Source of the DNA: Sporolactobacillus sp. STSJ-5
GTDB lineage: Bacteria; Bacillota; Bacilli; Bacillales; Sporolactobacillaceae
DNA length: 64,000 nt
Assembly (NCBI RefSeq): GCF_024385605.1
Contig: NZ_JANFOJ010000004.1
Span: 124,001-188,000, forward strand
Direction: 5' to 3'
In this document: in pieces, positions 49,758 to 57,431 of the stretch
Position numbering within the stretch: position 1 is the stretch's first letter
How the letters are laid out: the number at the start of each line of letters is the position of its first letter
Notes under the pieces: model-generated
Databases searched by the model: none
What the model was told of the DNA's origin: nothing
Seen by the model: only the letters and a program-made list of their open reading frames with translations
Translations under genes and position numbers: made by a program

Positions 49758-50723
49758 TTGATCAAAAAACAGAGAACGATGCCCCATATTCTCCGTCAAC
49801 TAAGCGCGTTGAAACGCCGCCTCCCTCCAAATCATCCGCAATTCGCGCTGATTTGCCAGGATGAGAAAAATCGCTCGAACGGATATAAAGGTGAGGAAGC
49901 GATTGATTATTACCTTGCCGATCTGCCGGATGATTTCTCCATCTATCATGGCCTGCGCCTGCCGATGAACCATTCCTTTTTCCAAATGGACACGCTCATT
50001 CTAACCTATTCCTTCCTATTAATAATTGAAATTAAGGCACTAAAAGGAGAGGTCTATTTCGACCCGGTGTTCAAACAAATGATCCGAACACTCAATGGTA
50101 AGTCGGAAGGATTTCGTTGTCCGATTGTGCAAGTAAAAAGGCAATATGATTGTCTGAGTCGTTGGTGCGCGGCCCACAGATTTCCGCAAGCTCCGATTGA
50201 AGACTTCGTCACGTTCAGCAATCCTGAAACCATACTCAAAACAGCTTCCGGCAATACAATCGTTCCTCGAAAAGTCTGCCACATGCACCAAGTTCCCGAT
50301 CGCATTCAGGCACTCACGCGTGCTCTGGTTAACATACGCCTAACCGATCAAGAACGCGATCGGCTCAACGATCAACTTATCCAAGCCCATACACCACTTA
50401 TCCAGAATGTGCGTGAGCTCTATCATATTGATGACAAAGACCTACTCACCGGCGTTCAATGTCCAAACTGCCACGCCATCCCCATGATTCGAGCCCATGG
50501 CAGCTGGCATTGTTCACGTTGCGGCCGAGATTCAAAAACCGCGCACCACACCCTGCTTGACGACTACTTCTTGCTGATGTCACCAACTATAACGAACCGT
50601 GAGTTCCGACACTGGGCGCACCTAGATTCTCGAGCGCAGGCAACGAACCTGCTAAAGAACATGAACCTTCGCTATACAGGCACACAGCGACATACAATTT
50701 ATCACGAACCTGATCAACATTGA
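49758..50723 (+). CDS. NERD-domain protein 2 with zinc ribbon
   Basis: A 321-residue paralogue of the 35383-36354 protein. The NERD domain includes GYKGEEAIDYYLADLP, QMDTLILTYSFLLIIEIKALKG (the Asp and Glu-x-Lys of the nuclease-like site) and VQVKRQYDCLSRWC. A four-cysteine zinc ribbon follows (CPNCHAIPM and CSRCGRDS), then the LLDDYFLLMSPTITNREFR segment shared with the paralogue. The TTG start is nine bases after AAGGAG. NERD proteins are thought to act in DNA processing, but their biology is poorly known. A GTGCATTG array follows directly after its terminators, as a GGTCTAAC array follows the other NERD gene. A cre-like TGTAAACGTTTTCT at 49609-49622 lies upstream. Confidence 0.85.
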   Translation: MIKKQRTMPHILRQLSALKRRLPPNHPQFALICQDEKNRSNGYKGEEAIDYYLADLPDDFSIYHGLRLPMNHSFFQMDTLILTYSFLLIIEIKALKGEVYFDPVFKQMIRTLNGKSEGFRCPIVQVKRQYDCLSRWCAAHRFPQAPIEDFVTFSNPETILKTASGNTIVPRKVCHMHQVPDRIQALTRALVNIRLTDQERDRLNDQLIQAHTPLIQNVRELYHIDDKDLLTGVQCPNCHAIPMIRAHGSWHCSRCGRDSKTAHHTLLDDYFLLMSPTITNREFRHWAHLDSRAQATNLLKNMNLRYTGTQRHTIYHEPDQH

Positions 50724-50724
50724 A

Positions 50725-50757
50725 AAACCAGCCTTCTTTGACGGCTGGTTTCTTCTT
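50725..50757 (+). terminator. Terminator of NERD gene 2
   Basis: The arms AAACCAGCC and GGCTGGTTT with a 9-base loop are followed by the T-rich TTTCTTCTTTT, two bases after the stop codon. Confidence 0.9.
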
Positions 50758-50773
50758 TTGTCTTTATATAGAT

Positions 50774-50797
50774 GTGTACAAGCCTCGGCTTGTACAC
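50774..50797 (+). other. Second hairpin before the array
   Basis: A perfect 10-bp stem GTGTACAAGC/GCTTGTACAC with a 4-base loop and a TCCTTTT tail. It may be a back-up terminator insulating the array from the NERD gene. Confidence 0.6.
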
Positions 50798-50810
50798 TCC
50801 TTTTGATCTT

Positions 50811-51633
50811 TCGTGCATTGGATCACTGGTTTCGTGCATTGGCCAATTGATTTGGTGCATTGACTCGGGTCAGACTGGCGTTCATGCATTGAGCAGTGAT
50901 TTTCGTGCATTGAACCAAGGTTTTCGTGCATTGGATCACTAATTTCATGCATTGGCCTACTGATTTGGTGCATAGGCTCGGATCAGGCTGGCGTTCATGC
51001 ATTGAGCACTACTTTTCGTGCATTGAACCAAGGTTTTCGTGCATTGGATCACTAATTTCATGCATTGGCCTACTGATTTGGTGCATAGACTCGGATCAGA
51101 CTGGCGTTCATGCATTGAGCACTACTTTTCGTGCATTGAACCTAGGCTTTCGCGCATTGGATCGCTAGTTTCGTGCATTGGCCAATTGATTTGGTGCATA
51201 GGCTCGGATCAGGCTGGCGTTCATGCATTGAGCACTAATTTTCGTGCATTGAACCAAGGTTTTCGTGCATTGGATCAGTAGTTTTGTACATTAGCCAATT
51301 GATTTGATGCATAGGATCGGATCAGGCTGGCGTTCATGCATTGAGCAGTGATTTTCGTGCATTGAACCAAGATTTTCGTGCATTGGATCAGTAGTTTCAT
51401 GCATTGGCCTACTGATTTGGTGCATAGGCTCGGATCAGGCTGGCGTTCATGCATTGAGTACTACTTTTCGTGCATTGAACCAAGGTTTTCGTGCATTGGA
51501 TCGCTAGTTTCATGCATTGGCCAATTGATTTGGTGCATTGACTCAGATCAGGCTGGCGTTCATGCATTGAGTACTACTTTTCGTGCATTGGATCACTAAT
51601 TTCATGCATTGGCCAATTGATTTGGTGCATTGC
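50811..51633. repeat. TCGTGCATTG word array, 113-bp higher-order repeats (locus 3)
   Basis: About 37 words of the form TCRTGCATTG, with a GTGCATAG variant at regular places. Four 21-bp subunits (followed by GAGCACTAC, GAACCAAGG, GGATCACTAA and GGCCTACTG) plus one 29-bp subunit starting TGGTGCATAGGCTCGG make each 113-bp unit. The array begins after the NERD gene terminators and ends just before the PadR promoter. Open frames exist on both strands because of the seven-codon pitch; none has a ribosome binding site. Confidence 0.9.
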
Positions 51634-51650
51634 TTTTTGGATGTGATTTG

Positions 51651-51679
51651 TTGACATCCATTCCCTAGCATTTTATACT
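51651..51679 (+). promoter_or_regulatory. Sigma-A promoter of the padR operon
   Basis: A perfect TTGACA, 17-base spacer and TATACT. The predicted start near 51686 falls inside the operator-like palindrome at 51683-51713. Confidence 0.9.
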
Positions 51680-51682
51680 GAT

Positions 51683-51713
51683 ATCAGCTACTTGGCATTG
51701 CAAAGTAGCTGAT
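51683..51713. promoter_or_regulatory. PadR operator-like palindrome
   Basis: The arms ATCAGCTACTT and AAGTAGCTGAT (11 bp) enclose nine bases; the core TACTTGGCATTGCAAAGTA is itself nearly symmetric. It overlaps the transcription start, as expected for PadR autorepression. The T-run that follows means it could also act as a transcription terminator for read-through from the array. Confidence 0.65.
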
Positions 51714-51723
51714 TTTTCACACT

Positions 51724-51746
51724 GGTATCTTGTTTTGCAACATACC
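51724..51746. promoter_or_regulatory. Second imperfect palindrome before padR
   Basis: GGTATCTTG and CAACATACC form an inverted repeat (one C-C mismatch) between the operator and the ribosome binding site. It may be a second PadR site or a leader hairpin. Confidence 0.4.
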
Positions 51747-51766
51747 GTTTTAAGAAAGGAGCAGCT

Positions 51767-52102
51767 ATGTCTGTTCGGACCCAGCTTTTGAAAGGTGTGC
51801 TTGATGGCTGTGTGCTGTCGATCATCGAAAAGGAATCCGTATATGGTTATGAATTATCAAAGAAGCTGCAGCTGGCCGGATTGAGTGATGTCAGTGAAGG
51901 GACGATCTATCCGGTGCTGCTGAGGTTGCAGAAAAATGGTTATATTCGCGGGGAGATGCGGCCGTCGGAATCGGGGCCGGACCGCAAGTATTACTCGCTG
52001 ACGGACGATGGACTTGCAGCGCTGAAGGAACTGGCGCTGGAATGGGCAAATATCGCCGGTCCGGTCACGACATTAATGCAAAGGAGGCACACAAATGATT
52101 AG
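51767..52102 (+). CDS. PadR-family transcriptional regulator
   Basis: A 111-residue winged-helix repressor: LLKGVLDGCVLSIIEKESVYGYELSKKL at the N-terminus, the recognition region VSEGTIYPVLLRLQKNGYI, and the wing SGPDRKYYSLTDDG. Size and sequence place it in the PadR-s1 subgroup. AAAGGAG precedes the ATG. It overlaps the membrane-protein gene by 8 bp, the usual arrangement in which PadR represses its own operon in response to envelope stress or small molecules. Confidence 0.93.
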   Translation: MSVRTQLLKGVLDGCVLSIIEKESVYGYELSKKLQLAGLSDVSEGTIYPVLLRLQKNGYIRGEMRPSESGPDRKYYSLTDDGLAALKELALEWANIAGPVTTLMQRRHTND

Positions 52103-52772
52103 CTCAAAACAACTAATCTCGGAAAATAATGAAAGGCGCAAGTTGCTGACTAAGGAAAATGAAAAATACTATGATGATATGCTCGTCTACATTCGATTAA
52201 AGGCAAAATCATCGGATCAGGAAAGCGAAGAGGTACTGATGGAACTGCTCAATCACTTGATTGATGGACAGCAGGATGGAAAAACGGCGGCCGACATCTT
52301 CGGTGATGATCCAAAGGGATATGCAGATGAGCTGATCAGCGAGCTGCCCAAAGCGCACTTGCGCACCAGGCTTCCGTTTCTCAGCTATCTGTTAATCAAC
52401 CTCATCTCTATATTTTTACTTGTCCGAGGCGCCGCTTTATTTATCGGCGGCTTCTTCAAGCCTGTGGACGCGACCGTCTTTATCGTCAAATCTACGCTGA
52501 TTACGGTTTACTGGCTCTTGGCGATCGCATTTCTTATCTGGTTCATTTTGCATCTTGTCGAGAACGCCCTCTTCAAAAAAGTAAGCAATTGGAAAGATGT
52601 ATTGAAAGCCGGGCTGGTTGGTATCATCAGTTTTGGTCTAGGTACTGCGCTGCTGTATCTGATTCCCAACTTCGGCCCGTCCTTCTCATTCGGCTGGCTT
52701 CCGTCGCTTGTGAGCGGTACCATCCTGTGGCTGATCAGTTTTTGGACAAAGAAAAAGTTTAACCTTTTTTAG
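52095..52772 (+). CDS. DUF1129-type membrane protein
   Basis: A 225-residue protein with a soluble helical N-terminus (about residues 1-90, NERRKLLTKENEKYYDDMLVYIRL, then DIFGDDPKGYADELISELP) and four transmembrane helices. This domain order matches the DUF1129 family, often paired with PadR regulators in Bacillota. The start overlaps padR by 8 bp. Function unknown; an envelope-related role is inferred from the partner. Confidence 0.8.
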   Translation: MISSKQLISENNERRKLLTKENEKYYDDMLVYIRLKAKSSDQESEEVLMELLNHLIDGQQDGKTAADIFGDDPKGYADELISELPKAHLRTRLPFLSYLLINLISIFLLVRGAALFIGGFFKPVDATVFIVKSTLITVYWLLAIAFLIWFILHLVENALFKKVSNWKDVLKAGLVGIISFGLGTALLYLIPNFGPSFSFGWLPSLVSGTILWLISFWTKKKFNLF

Positions 52773-52793
52773 GTAGGGAACCCTAGTGTACAA

Positions 52794-52952
52794 ATGAACA
52801 ATTGCGGCTTGGTAAAAAAGGAATCGTTTCCCCCTGTTCTTCCGATCGCCAACGAACCCGACCCGGACTGTTCGCCGCCTTGCCGCCCATGCTTTTCGGC
52901 GCGCTCGCCTGAAGCACAAGTGAAACGCCGGATCTGCATCACACGTAAATGA
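52794..52952 (+). CDS. Possible small Cys/Pro-rich ORF, 52 aa
   Basis: An ATG frame encodes a 52-residue peptide with DCSPPCRPCF in its middle and a basic C-terminus (KRRICITRK). It has no ribosome binding site of note and could be a chance frame in the gap before the EcsC gene. The clustered cysteines are the only reason to list it. Confidence 0.2.
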   Translation: MNNCGLVKKESFPPVLPIANEPDPDCSPPCRPCFSARSPEAQVKRRICITRK

Positions 52953-52968
52953 CCTGAGGAGGGATCAA

Positions 52969-53715
52969 ATGAACGATTATGAATTGCGCGCTTATGATGA
53001 AATCATGGCTTGGAAGCGCAAGATGCTCAAGCCCTCGAGTTTGCTCAATCGTATGTCTAAAAAAGTTCAGGCAAAAATGAACGGGTATATACCTGAAAAA
53101 GTGCAACATGCGATCACGGCGGCAATAAAAGGTATGGTTCAATCGACACTGACCGGTTCGCATTGGATCACCAAAAAGAATCAAGCTGCCGGTTTGTCAC
53201 TGGAAGAAAAAGATCGAATCGTGACTGAAAAATTGTCCAATTACCGTAAAACCGCTGTTGTAGAAGGTGCGGGTACCGGTGCAGGCGGAATCCTGCTTGG
53301 CCTGGCCGATTTTCCGCTCCTGTTGTCCATCAAAATGAAATTTCTTTTTGATGCGGCATCGGTTTATGGTTTTGATACGAAGGAATATGAGGAGCGGATC
53401 TTCATTTTGCAAGTGTTCAAGCTCGCTTTTTCGAGTGATGACGTGCGGAATGAGACGCTCGAAATCATTGAGAATTGGGAGACGCGCAAGCAGGAATTTA
53501 TGGAGATGGACTGGCAAGAGTTCCAGCAGGAATATCGGGACTATCTCGATTTTGCAAAAATGCTGCAGCTGATGCCCGGAATCGGTGCCGCAGTCGGTGC
53601 AGTGGTCAACTATAATCTGCTCGACCGGCTTGGTGAAACAGCAAAAAATTCTTATCGGCTGCGCCTCCTTACCGCCCTGCCTAAATGGATTGAATCATCA
53701 TCGCCGAAAGACTAA
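52969..53715 (+). CDS. EcsC-family protein
   Basis: A 248-residue protein of the EcsC family. It has the central glycine-rich hydrophobic hairpin VEGAGTGAGGILLGLADFPLLLSIKMK, then YGFDTKEYEERIFILQVFKLAF and the second hydrophobic part MPGIGAAVGAVVNYNLLDRLG. AGGAGGG precedes the ATG. EcsC is encoded with an ABC transporter in B. subtilis, but this copy has no EcsA or EcsB beside it. It probably associates with membranes; function unknown. Confidence 0.9.
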   Translation: MNDYELRAYDEIMAWKRKMLKPSSLLNRMSKKVQAKMNGYIPEKVQHAITAAIKGMVQSTLTGSHWITKKNQAAGLSLEEKDRIVTEKLSNYRKTAVVEGAGTGAGGILLGLADFPLLLSIKMKFLFDAASVYGFDTKEYEERIFILQVFKLAFSSDDVRNETLEIIENWETRKQEFMEMDWQEFQQEYRDYLDFAKMLQLMPGIGAAVGAVVNYNLLDRLGETAKNSYRLRLLTALPKWIESSSPKD

Positions 53716-53769
53716 GGCCTTTTCATTGGTGAGCGTATCGGTGCGACACCATGAATCGGCCTCATTACA

Positions 53770-53814
53770 AAAAAACAGGAGAGCAGCAAAATGATTGCTG
53801 CTCTCCTGTTTTTT
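53770..53814. terminator. Bidirectional terminator between EcsC and the ABC operon
   Basis: An 18-bp inverted repeat (AAAAAACAGGAGAGCAGC and complement) with a 9-base loop and A/T runs on both sides; it serves the convergent genes. Confidence 0.93.
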
Positions 53815-54538
53815 ATAAAACTTTGCTTAGAAATGCTTGCGTTCGCTCCTCTTGTGGGTGTTCGAACAGTTGGTTTGGTTCATTTTCTTCTACTATATAA
53901 CCGCCGTCCATGAAAATGACGCGGTCGCCGACTTCACGCGCGAAGCCCATTTCATGAGTAACGACAACCATCGTCATGCCATCCTTGGCGAGCTGCTTCA
54001 TGACATCGAGCACTTCGCCGACCATTTCAGGATCGAGCGCCGAGGTCGGTTCGTCGAACAGCATCATTTTCGGTTCCATCGCAAGTGCGCGGGCAATCGC
54101 GATACGCTGTTTCTGACCACCGGATAATGAATCGGGGTAGGCATTCGCTTTTTCTGCGAGCCCGACCTTGCCGAGCAGTTCCATTGCTTTTGTCTTCGCC
54201 TGTTCCCTGCTCACCTTTTTCACCTTAAGCGGTGCGATCATAATATTGTCAAGCACAGTCATATGCGGGAACAAATTAAACTGCTGAAACACCATGCCGA
54301 CATCCTGTCGAATTTGGTTGATGTTCGCTTTTTTGTCGGCAATATCCGTGCCTTCAATGTATACATGCCCGGAGGTGATTGACTCAAGCAGATTAATGCA
54401 GCGGAGCAGTGTCGATTTGCCTGATCCGGACGGACCGATGACAACGACCACTTGCTGCTTCTCCACTTCAAGATTAATTTTTTTCAATACTTCATTGTCG
54501 CCGAACGACTTTTTCAAATCTTCTACTTTGATCATCAT
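53813..54538 (-). CDS. Polar amino-acid ABC transporter ATPase
   Basis: A 241-residue ATPase: Walker [12 protein letters not shown]-loop [12 protein letters not shown], signature [15 protein letters not shown], Walker [15 protein letters not shown], switch [11 protein letters not shown]. The ATG at 54538 overlaps the permease stop (ATGA); the much longer frame upstream runs through the permease gene and is not real. It drives the permease and binding protein encoded upstream. An arginine/ornithine or glutamine substrate is typical of the family. Confidence 0.93.
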   Translation of the reverse strand: MMIKVEDLKKSFGDNEVLKKINLEVEKQQVVVVIGPSGSGKSTLLRCINLLESITSGHVYIEGTDIADKKANINQIRQDVGMVFQQFNLFPHMTVLDNIMIAPLKVKKVSREQAKTKAMELLGKVGLAEKANAYPDSLSGGQKQRIAIARALAMEPKMMLFDEPTSALDPEMVGEVLDVMKQLAKDGMTMVVVTHEMGFAREVGDRVIFMDGGYIVEENEPNQLFEHPQEERTQAFLSKVL

Positions 54539-55194
54539 TTTGTCGCCATCCTTCTTTCCAGGCGATTTACTAAGAAGCTCATGGTCAAGGTCAGGATCAG
54601 ATAGATGAAGGAAATCGTCAAGTACGGTGTCCAGACGATTGCATACTGCGCGCCCATTGCCTGCGCCCAATAGGTCAGTTCAGGTGCCGCGATTGCCGCG
54701 ATCAGCGAGCTGTCCTTAATCAGACTGATGAATTCATTGCCCATCGGCGGAAGCACGCGACGAACGGCCTGCGGCAATACGATATAGCGCATGGCCTGGA
54801 GCTTGCTCATTCCAAGTGAACGTGCCGCCTCGGTCTGACCTTCGTCAATGGATTGAATACCGGCACGGAAAACCTCGGCAATATATGCTGCCTCATTCAA
54901 TGAGAGTGCAAGAGCACCGGCGAGAATGCCGTTTGATTGACCAAAAACAGCCGGAACGACACCAAAATGAATAATAAGAATTTGTACATACAGCGGCGTT
55001 CCTCGAAAGAAGGTAATGTAGCAGATAAACGGCCATGACAACGCCTTATTATTGATCATTTTCCCGAAACAGACAAGTAAACCGAGCAGTGTCCCGAATA
55101 CGATGCCGGCAAGTGAAAAACCGACCGTAAATAATGTTCCGCTTGCAAAAAAGGGCAAATATTCTCTGATGATGTCCAAAGGGTTAACGCCCAA
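54535..55194 (-). CDS. Polar amino-acid ABC transporter permease
   Basis: A 219-residue HisM-type permease with about five helices. It carries [21 protein letters not shown], the EAA loop [22 protein letters not shown], and [22 protein letters not shown], typical of arginine/glutamine-type permeases. Translation starts at a TTG six bases after GGGGAGG. It lies 80 bp after the binding-protein gene, with an attenuating hairpin in between. Confidence 0.92.
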   Translation of the reverse strand: MGVNPLDIIREYLPFFASGTLFTVGFSLAGIVFGTLLGLLVCFGKMINNKALSWPFICYITFFRGTPLYVQILIIHFGVVPAVFGQSNGILAGALALSLNEAAYIAEVFRAGIQSIDEGQTEAARSLGMSKLQAMRYIVLPQAVRRVLPPMGNEFISLIKDSSLIAAIAAPELTYWAQAMGAQYAIVWTPYLTISFIYLILTLTMSFLVNRLERRMATK

Positions 55195-55214
55195 ATGAAT
55201 CCTCCCCTAACTTA

Positions 55215-55245
55215 AAAAGTTGCTTAACAAGATCGTTAAGCAACC
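55215..55245 (-). terminator. Intercistronic attenuator between binding protein and permease
   Basis: The 10-bp arms GTTGCTTAAC and GTTAAGCAAC and a UUUUU tail on the minus strand lie between two genes of one operon. A leaky terminator here would make more binding protein than permease, as is common in ABC importers. Confidence 0.8.
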
Positions 55246-55273
55246 TCTATCTGTAACTCGTTGGTTTAAAAGC

Positions 55274-56089
55274 TTATTGCTGAGCTTTCAATGTATCAAG
55301 GTCCGGAGAAACTTTAAACCATTTTTTATAGATTTTTACATAAGTACCGTCGCTGTACAGCTTGTTGATTGCCTTGTCGAAGACCGGTTTCAGCTTGCTG
55401 TCTTTCGGGTACATGATCCCGTAGAATTCAGGTTCGAATGCATCTTTGTCTTCAACGACCTTCAAATTCTTGCTTGGGTTGTTGCGTGCATATTGCTCAA
55501 TTACCGTGTTGTCGGCAACGACCGCATCAGCACCCTTGTTCAGCATTTCCATGATTGCCAGGTTGATCGTCTTGAACTTTTTAACCTTTGGATTGTTCTT
55601 GCCGACAATTTTTTCAACCGCAGCTTGTCCGGTTGTGCCTTGTTGAACGGCAATCGTTTTTCCCTTCAGGTCGGCAGCTGATTTAATCGTGCTGCTTTTA
55701 GCTACAAGAATTTTGTTTGTTGAAAGGAAGTAAGGTTTAGAGAAATCATAGGTCTTTGCACGATCAGCAGTGATTGAGATTGCTGAAATACTCATATCAG
55801 CCGTCTTTGATTTCAGTTCGGCAAACACAGGGTCCCAACCGACATTGACCAGTTTGTATTTGTAACCGGAAGCTTTGCTGAGCGCCTTCATAATGTCAAC
55901 ATCAAAGCCGACCATCTTACCCTTGTCCAAACTTTCAAATGGCGGATAAGTCGCATCGTTAACCACGCGCAATACTTTTTTCGTCGCAGCTTTCTTAGAT
56001 GATGAACCGCTGCCGCTGCCGGATGAACAGGCCGTGAATATTAAAACGAATGCCAGTAAAAGTGATAAAACAGATAATTTCTTTATCAT
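55274..56089 (-). CDS. Polar amino-acid ABC transporter substrate-binding lipoprotein
   Basis: A 271-residue lipoprotein. The lipobox FTAC follows a hydrophobic signal segment, and a Gly/Ser linker leads to the binding domain (LRVVNDATYPPFESLDKGKMVGFDVDIMKAL, then DMSISAISITADRAKTYDFSKPY). AGGGGGAA precedes the ATG. It is the first gene of the three-gene importer. The ligand is a polar amino acid; the exact one cannot be told. Confidence 0.92.
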   Translation of the reverse strand: MIKKLSVLSLLLAFVLIFTACSSGSGSGSSSKKAATKKVLRVVNDATYPPFESLDKGKMVGFDVDIMKALSKASGYKYKLVNVGWDPVFAELKSKTADMSISAISITADRAKTYDFSKPYFLSTNKILVAKSSTIKSAADLKGKTIAVQQGTTGQAAVEKIVGKNNPKVKKFKTINLAIMEMLNKGADAVVADNTVIEQYARNNPSKNLKVVEDKDAFEPEFYGIMYPKDSKLKPVFDKAINKLYSDGTYVKIYKKWFKVSPDLDTLKAQQ

Positions 56090-56227
56090 TTAAAGCTTCC
56101 CCCTGTATCTTTCTAATTAATTGCGAATTAAATTATTTTTAATTATACTCTCTCTTTGAAAGTGATAGCAAGATAAAAGTTGAATTTTAGAACAATTTAA
56201 GCATTTTCATGAGAGAAAAGCTGACAA

Positions 56228-56259
56228 AAAGACCGAAGGGGTCATCCCCTTCGGTCTTT
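56228..56259 (-). terminator. Terminator of the nitroreductase gene
   Basis: The 14-bp arms AAAGACCGAAGGGG and CCCCTTCGGTCTTT enclose a tetraloop and give U residues on the minus strand. Confidence 0.92.
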
Positions 56260-56274
56260 GCTAAGTATCGTGAA

Positions 56275-56886
56275 TCAGCCGAATACTTTGACGCGTTCGT
56301 CGATCGGTGCGAATTCCTTTTCACCAGCCGGTGCTGCACTATTGCCAAATGGCATTTGCGCACGGAGCTTCCAGTTCTTCGGAAGATTAAATTCTGATTG
56401 AACCGCCTCGTCGATCAGCGGATTGTAGTGTTGCAGTGATGCACCGACGCCGATTTCAGACAGTGCAGTCCATACTGCAAATTGTGTGATCCCTGTGCTG
56501 TGTTCCGACCATACAGGGAAGTTGTCGGCATACAGTGCGAATTGTTCCTGCAGACTTTTAACAACATCCTGATCTTCGAAGAACAGTATGGTTCCGACAC
56601 CTGCGTTAAATGAAGCGAGCTTTTGTGCGGTTGAGTCGAATGGCTGACCTTCAGGAATTACTTTGCGCAGTTCCTTTTCTGCAATACCGCCTTCACCCCA
56701 AATTTTTTCACTCTCAGCTCCGAACAAGACAACAGCATGCGCCGTCTGTGAGTTGAAAGCGGAAGGTGAGTATTTGACTGCATCCTGAATCGTCTTAATG
56801 ATTTCTTCCTTGCTTGCTTTCACGTTCTTATCTAAGGCATAGATGGATCTGCGATTTTCGATTGCATTAATAAATGTGTTTGCCAT
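56275..56886 (-). CDS. Nitroreductase-family oxidoreductase
   Basis: A 203-residue FMN enzyme. The start MANTFINAIENRRSIYALDK has the NRRSIY flavin-binding motif, followed by KYSPSAFNSQTAHAVV and the C-terminal LPKNWKLRAQMPFG. It belongs to the group with YfhC-like and Frm2-like proteins that reduce nitro compounds or quinones. The ATG at 56886 follows AAGGAG. The preceding gene encodes an HxlR-family regulator, as in the HypR-HypO pair of B. subtilis that responds to disulfide stress. Confidence 0.9.
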   Translation of the reverse strand: MANTFINAIENRRSIYALDKNVKASKEEIIKTIQDAVKYSPSAFNSQTAHAVVLFGAESEKIWGEGGIAEKELRKVIPEGQPFDSTAQKLASFNAGVGTILFFEDQDVVKSLQEQFALYADNFPVWSEHSTGITQFAVWTALSEIGVGASLQHYNPLIDEAVQSEFNLPKNWKLRAQMPFGNSAAPAGEKEFAPIDERVKVFG

Positions 56887-56922
56887 GAGTAAAAACACTC
56901 CTTAACTAATTAATTTTTCTTT

Positions 56923-56960
56923 ACTTACATAAGTATAGTTTATGATTAAAAAAAAGTAAA
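56923..56960 (-). promoter_or_regulatory. Nitroreductase promoter with overlapping palindrome
   Basis: On the minus strand TTTACT and TATACT are 17 bases apart. The palindrome ACTTA-TG-TAAGT (56923-56934) overlaps the -10 box and is a candidate HxlR-type operator. Confidence 0.6.
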
Positions 56961-56979
56961 CCATTTGCACTTACTTTTT
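56951..56979 (-). terminator. Weak AT-rich terminator after the HxlR gene
   Basis: AAAAAGTAA pairs with TTACTTTTT and yields a U-run. It overlaps the HxlR stop codon on one side and the nitroreductase -35 on the other. Confidence 0.5.
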
Positions 56980-57306
56980 TTCAGTCGCATGTTCTCCATA
57001 CCATTTGTTCGCCCAATTGTGTACTTCTTCCAAAATCGGTTTCGATTCGATTCCCATCTCAGTCAAACGATAGGTAACCTGGACCGGATAGCCCGTGTCG
57101 ACCATACGTTGAATAATGCCCATCTCTTCCAACTCTCTAAGCCGTGCGGACAGCATCCGATCACTTAATTCAGGAATTGCTGCAGAGATTGAACTAAAAT
57201 GAGTTTCCCCAGATAGGAGCACTTCTATAATCAAACCATTCCATTTTTTTCCTAGAATCTGAAAAGCTTTCTCAAATTTGGGACAGACTGAAACCGCTCT
57301 TTGCAT
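56971..57306 (-). CDS. HxlR-family (MarR/DUF24) redox regulator
   Basis: A 111-residue regulator with a single winged helix: FEKAFQILGKKWNGLIIEVL, then the recognition helix SDRMLSARLRELEEMGII and the wing PVQVTYRLTEMG. The N-terminal cysteine in SVCPKF corresponds to the sensing cysteine of YodB/CatR/HypR proteins. The ATG at 57306 follows AGGGG by eight bases. With the next gene it forms a regulator-nitroreductase pair probably induced by quinones, aldehydes or oxidants. Confidence 0.9.
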   Translation of the reverse strand: MQRAVSVCPKFEKAFQILGKKWNGLIIEVLLSGETHFSSISAAIPELSDRMLSARLRELEEMGIIQRMVDTGYPVQVTYRLTEMGIESKPILEEVHNWANKWYGEHATEKK

Positions 57307-57325
57307 AATGCTCACCCCTCTCTAT

Positions 57326-57354
57326 ATTGTACTATACATACAAAAAATAACCAA
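57326..57354 (-). promoter_or_regulatory. HxlR promoter with internal palindrome
   Basis: TTGGTT and TACAAT are 17 bases apart on the minus strand. TTGTA-N7-TACAA (57327-57343) lies in the spacer and -10 and may be the autoregulatory site. Confidence 0.55.
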
Positions 57355-57431
57355 CTAACTTTTATTAATTAAGTGTCTTTTTATTATAGAAAATCTGCGG
57401 CTTTCCTATCCGTAGTTGTCATTTAAAAAGG

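Noticed and set aside
28060-51633. CRISPR array interpretation of the word arrays
   Set aside because: There are no unique spacers of constant length; sequence between words also repeats, the word is only about 10 bp, and no cas genes are in the window.
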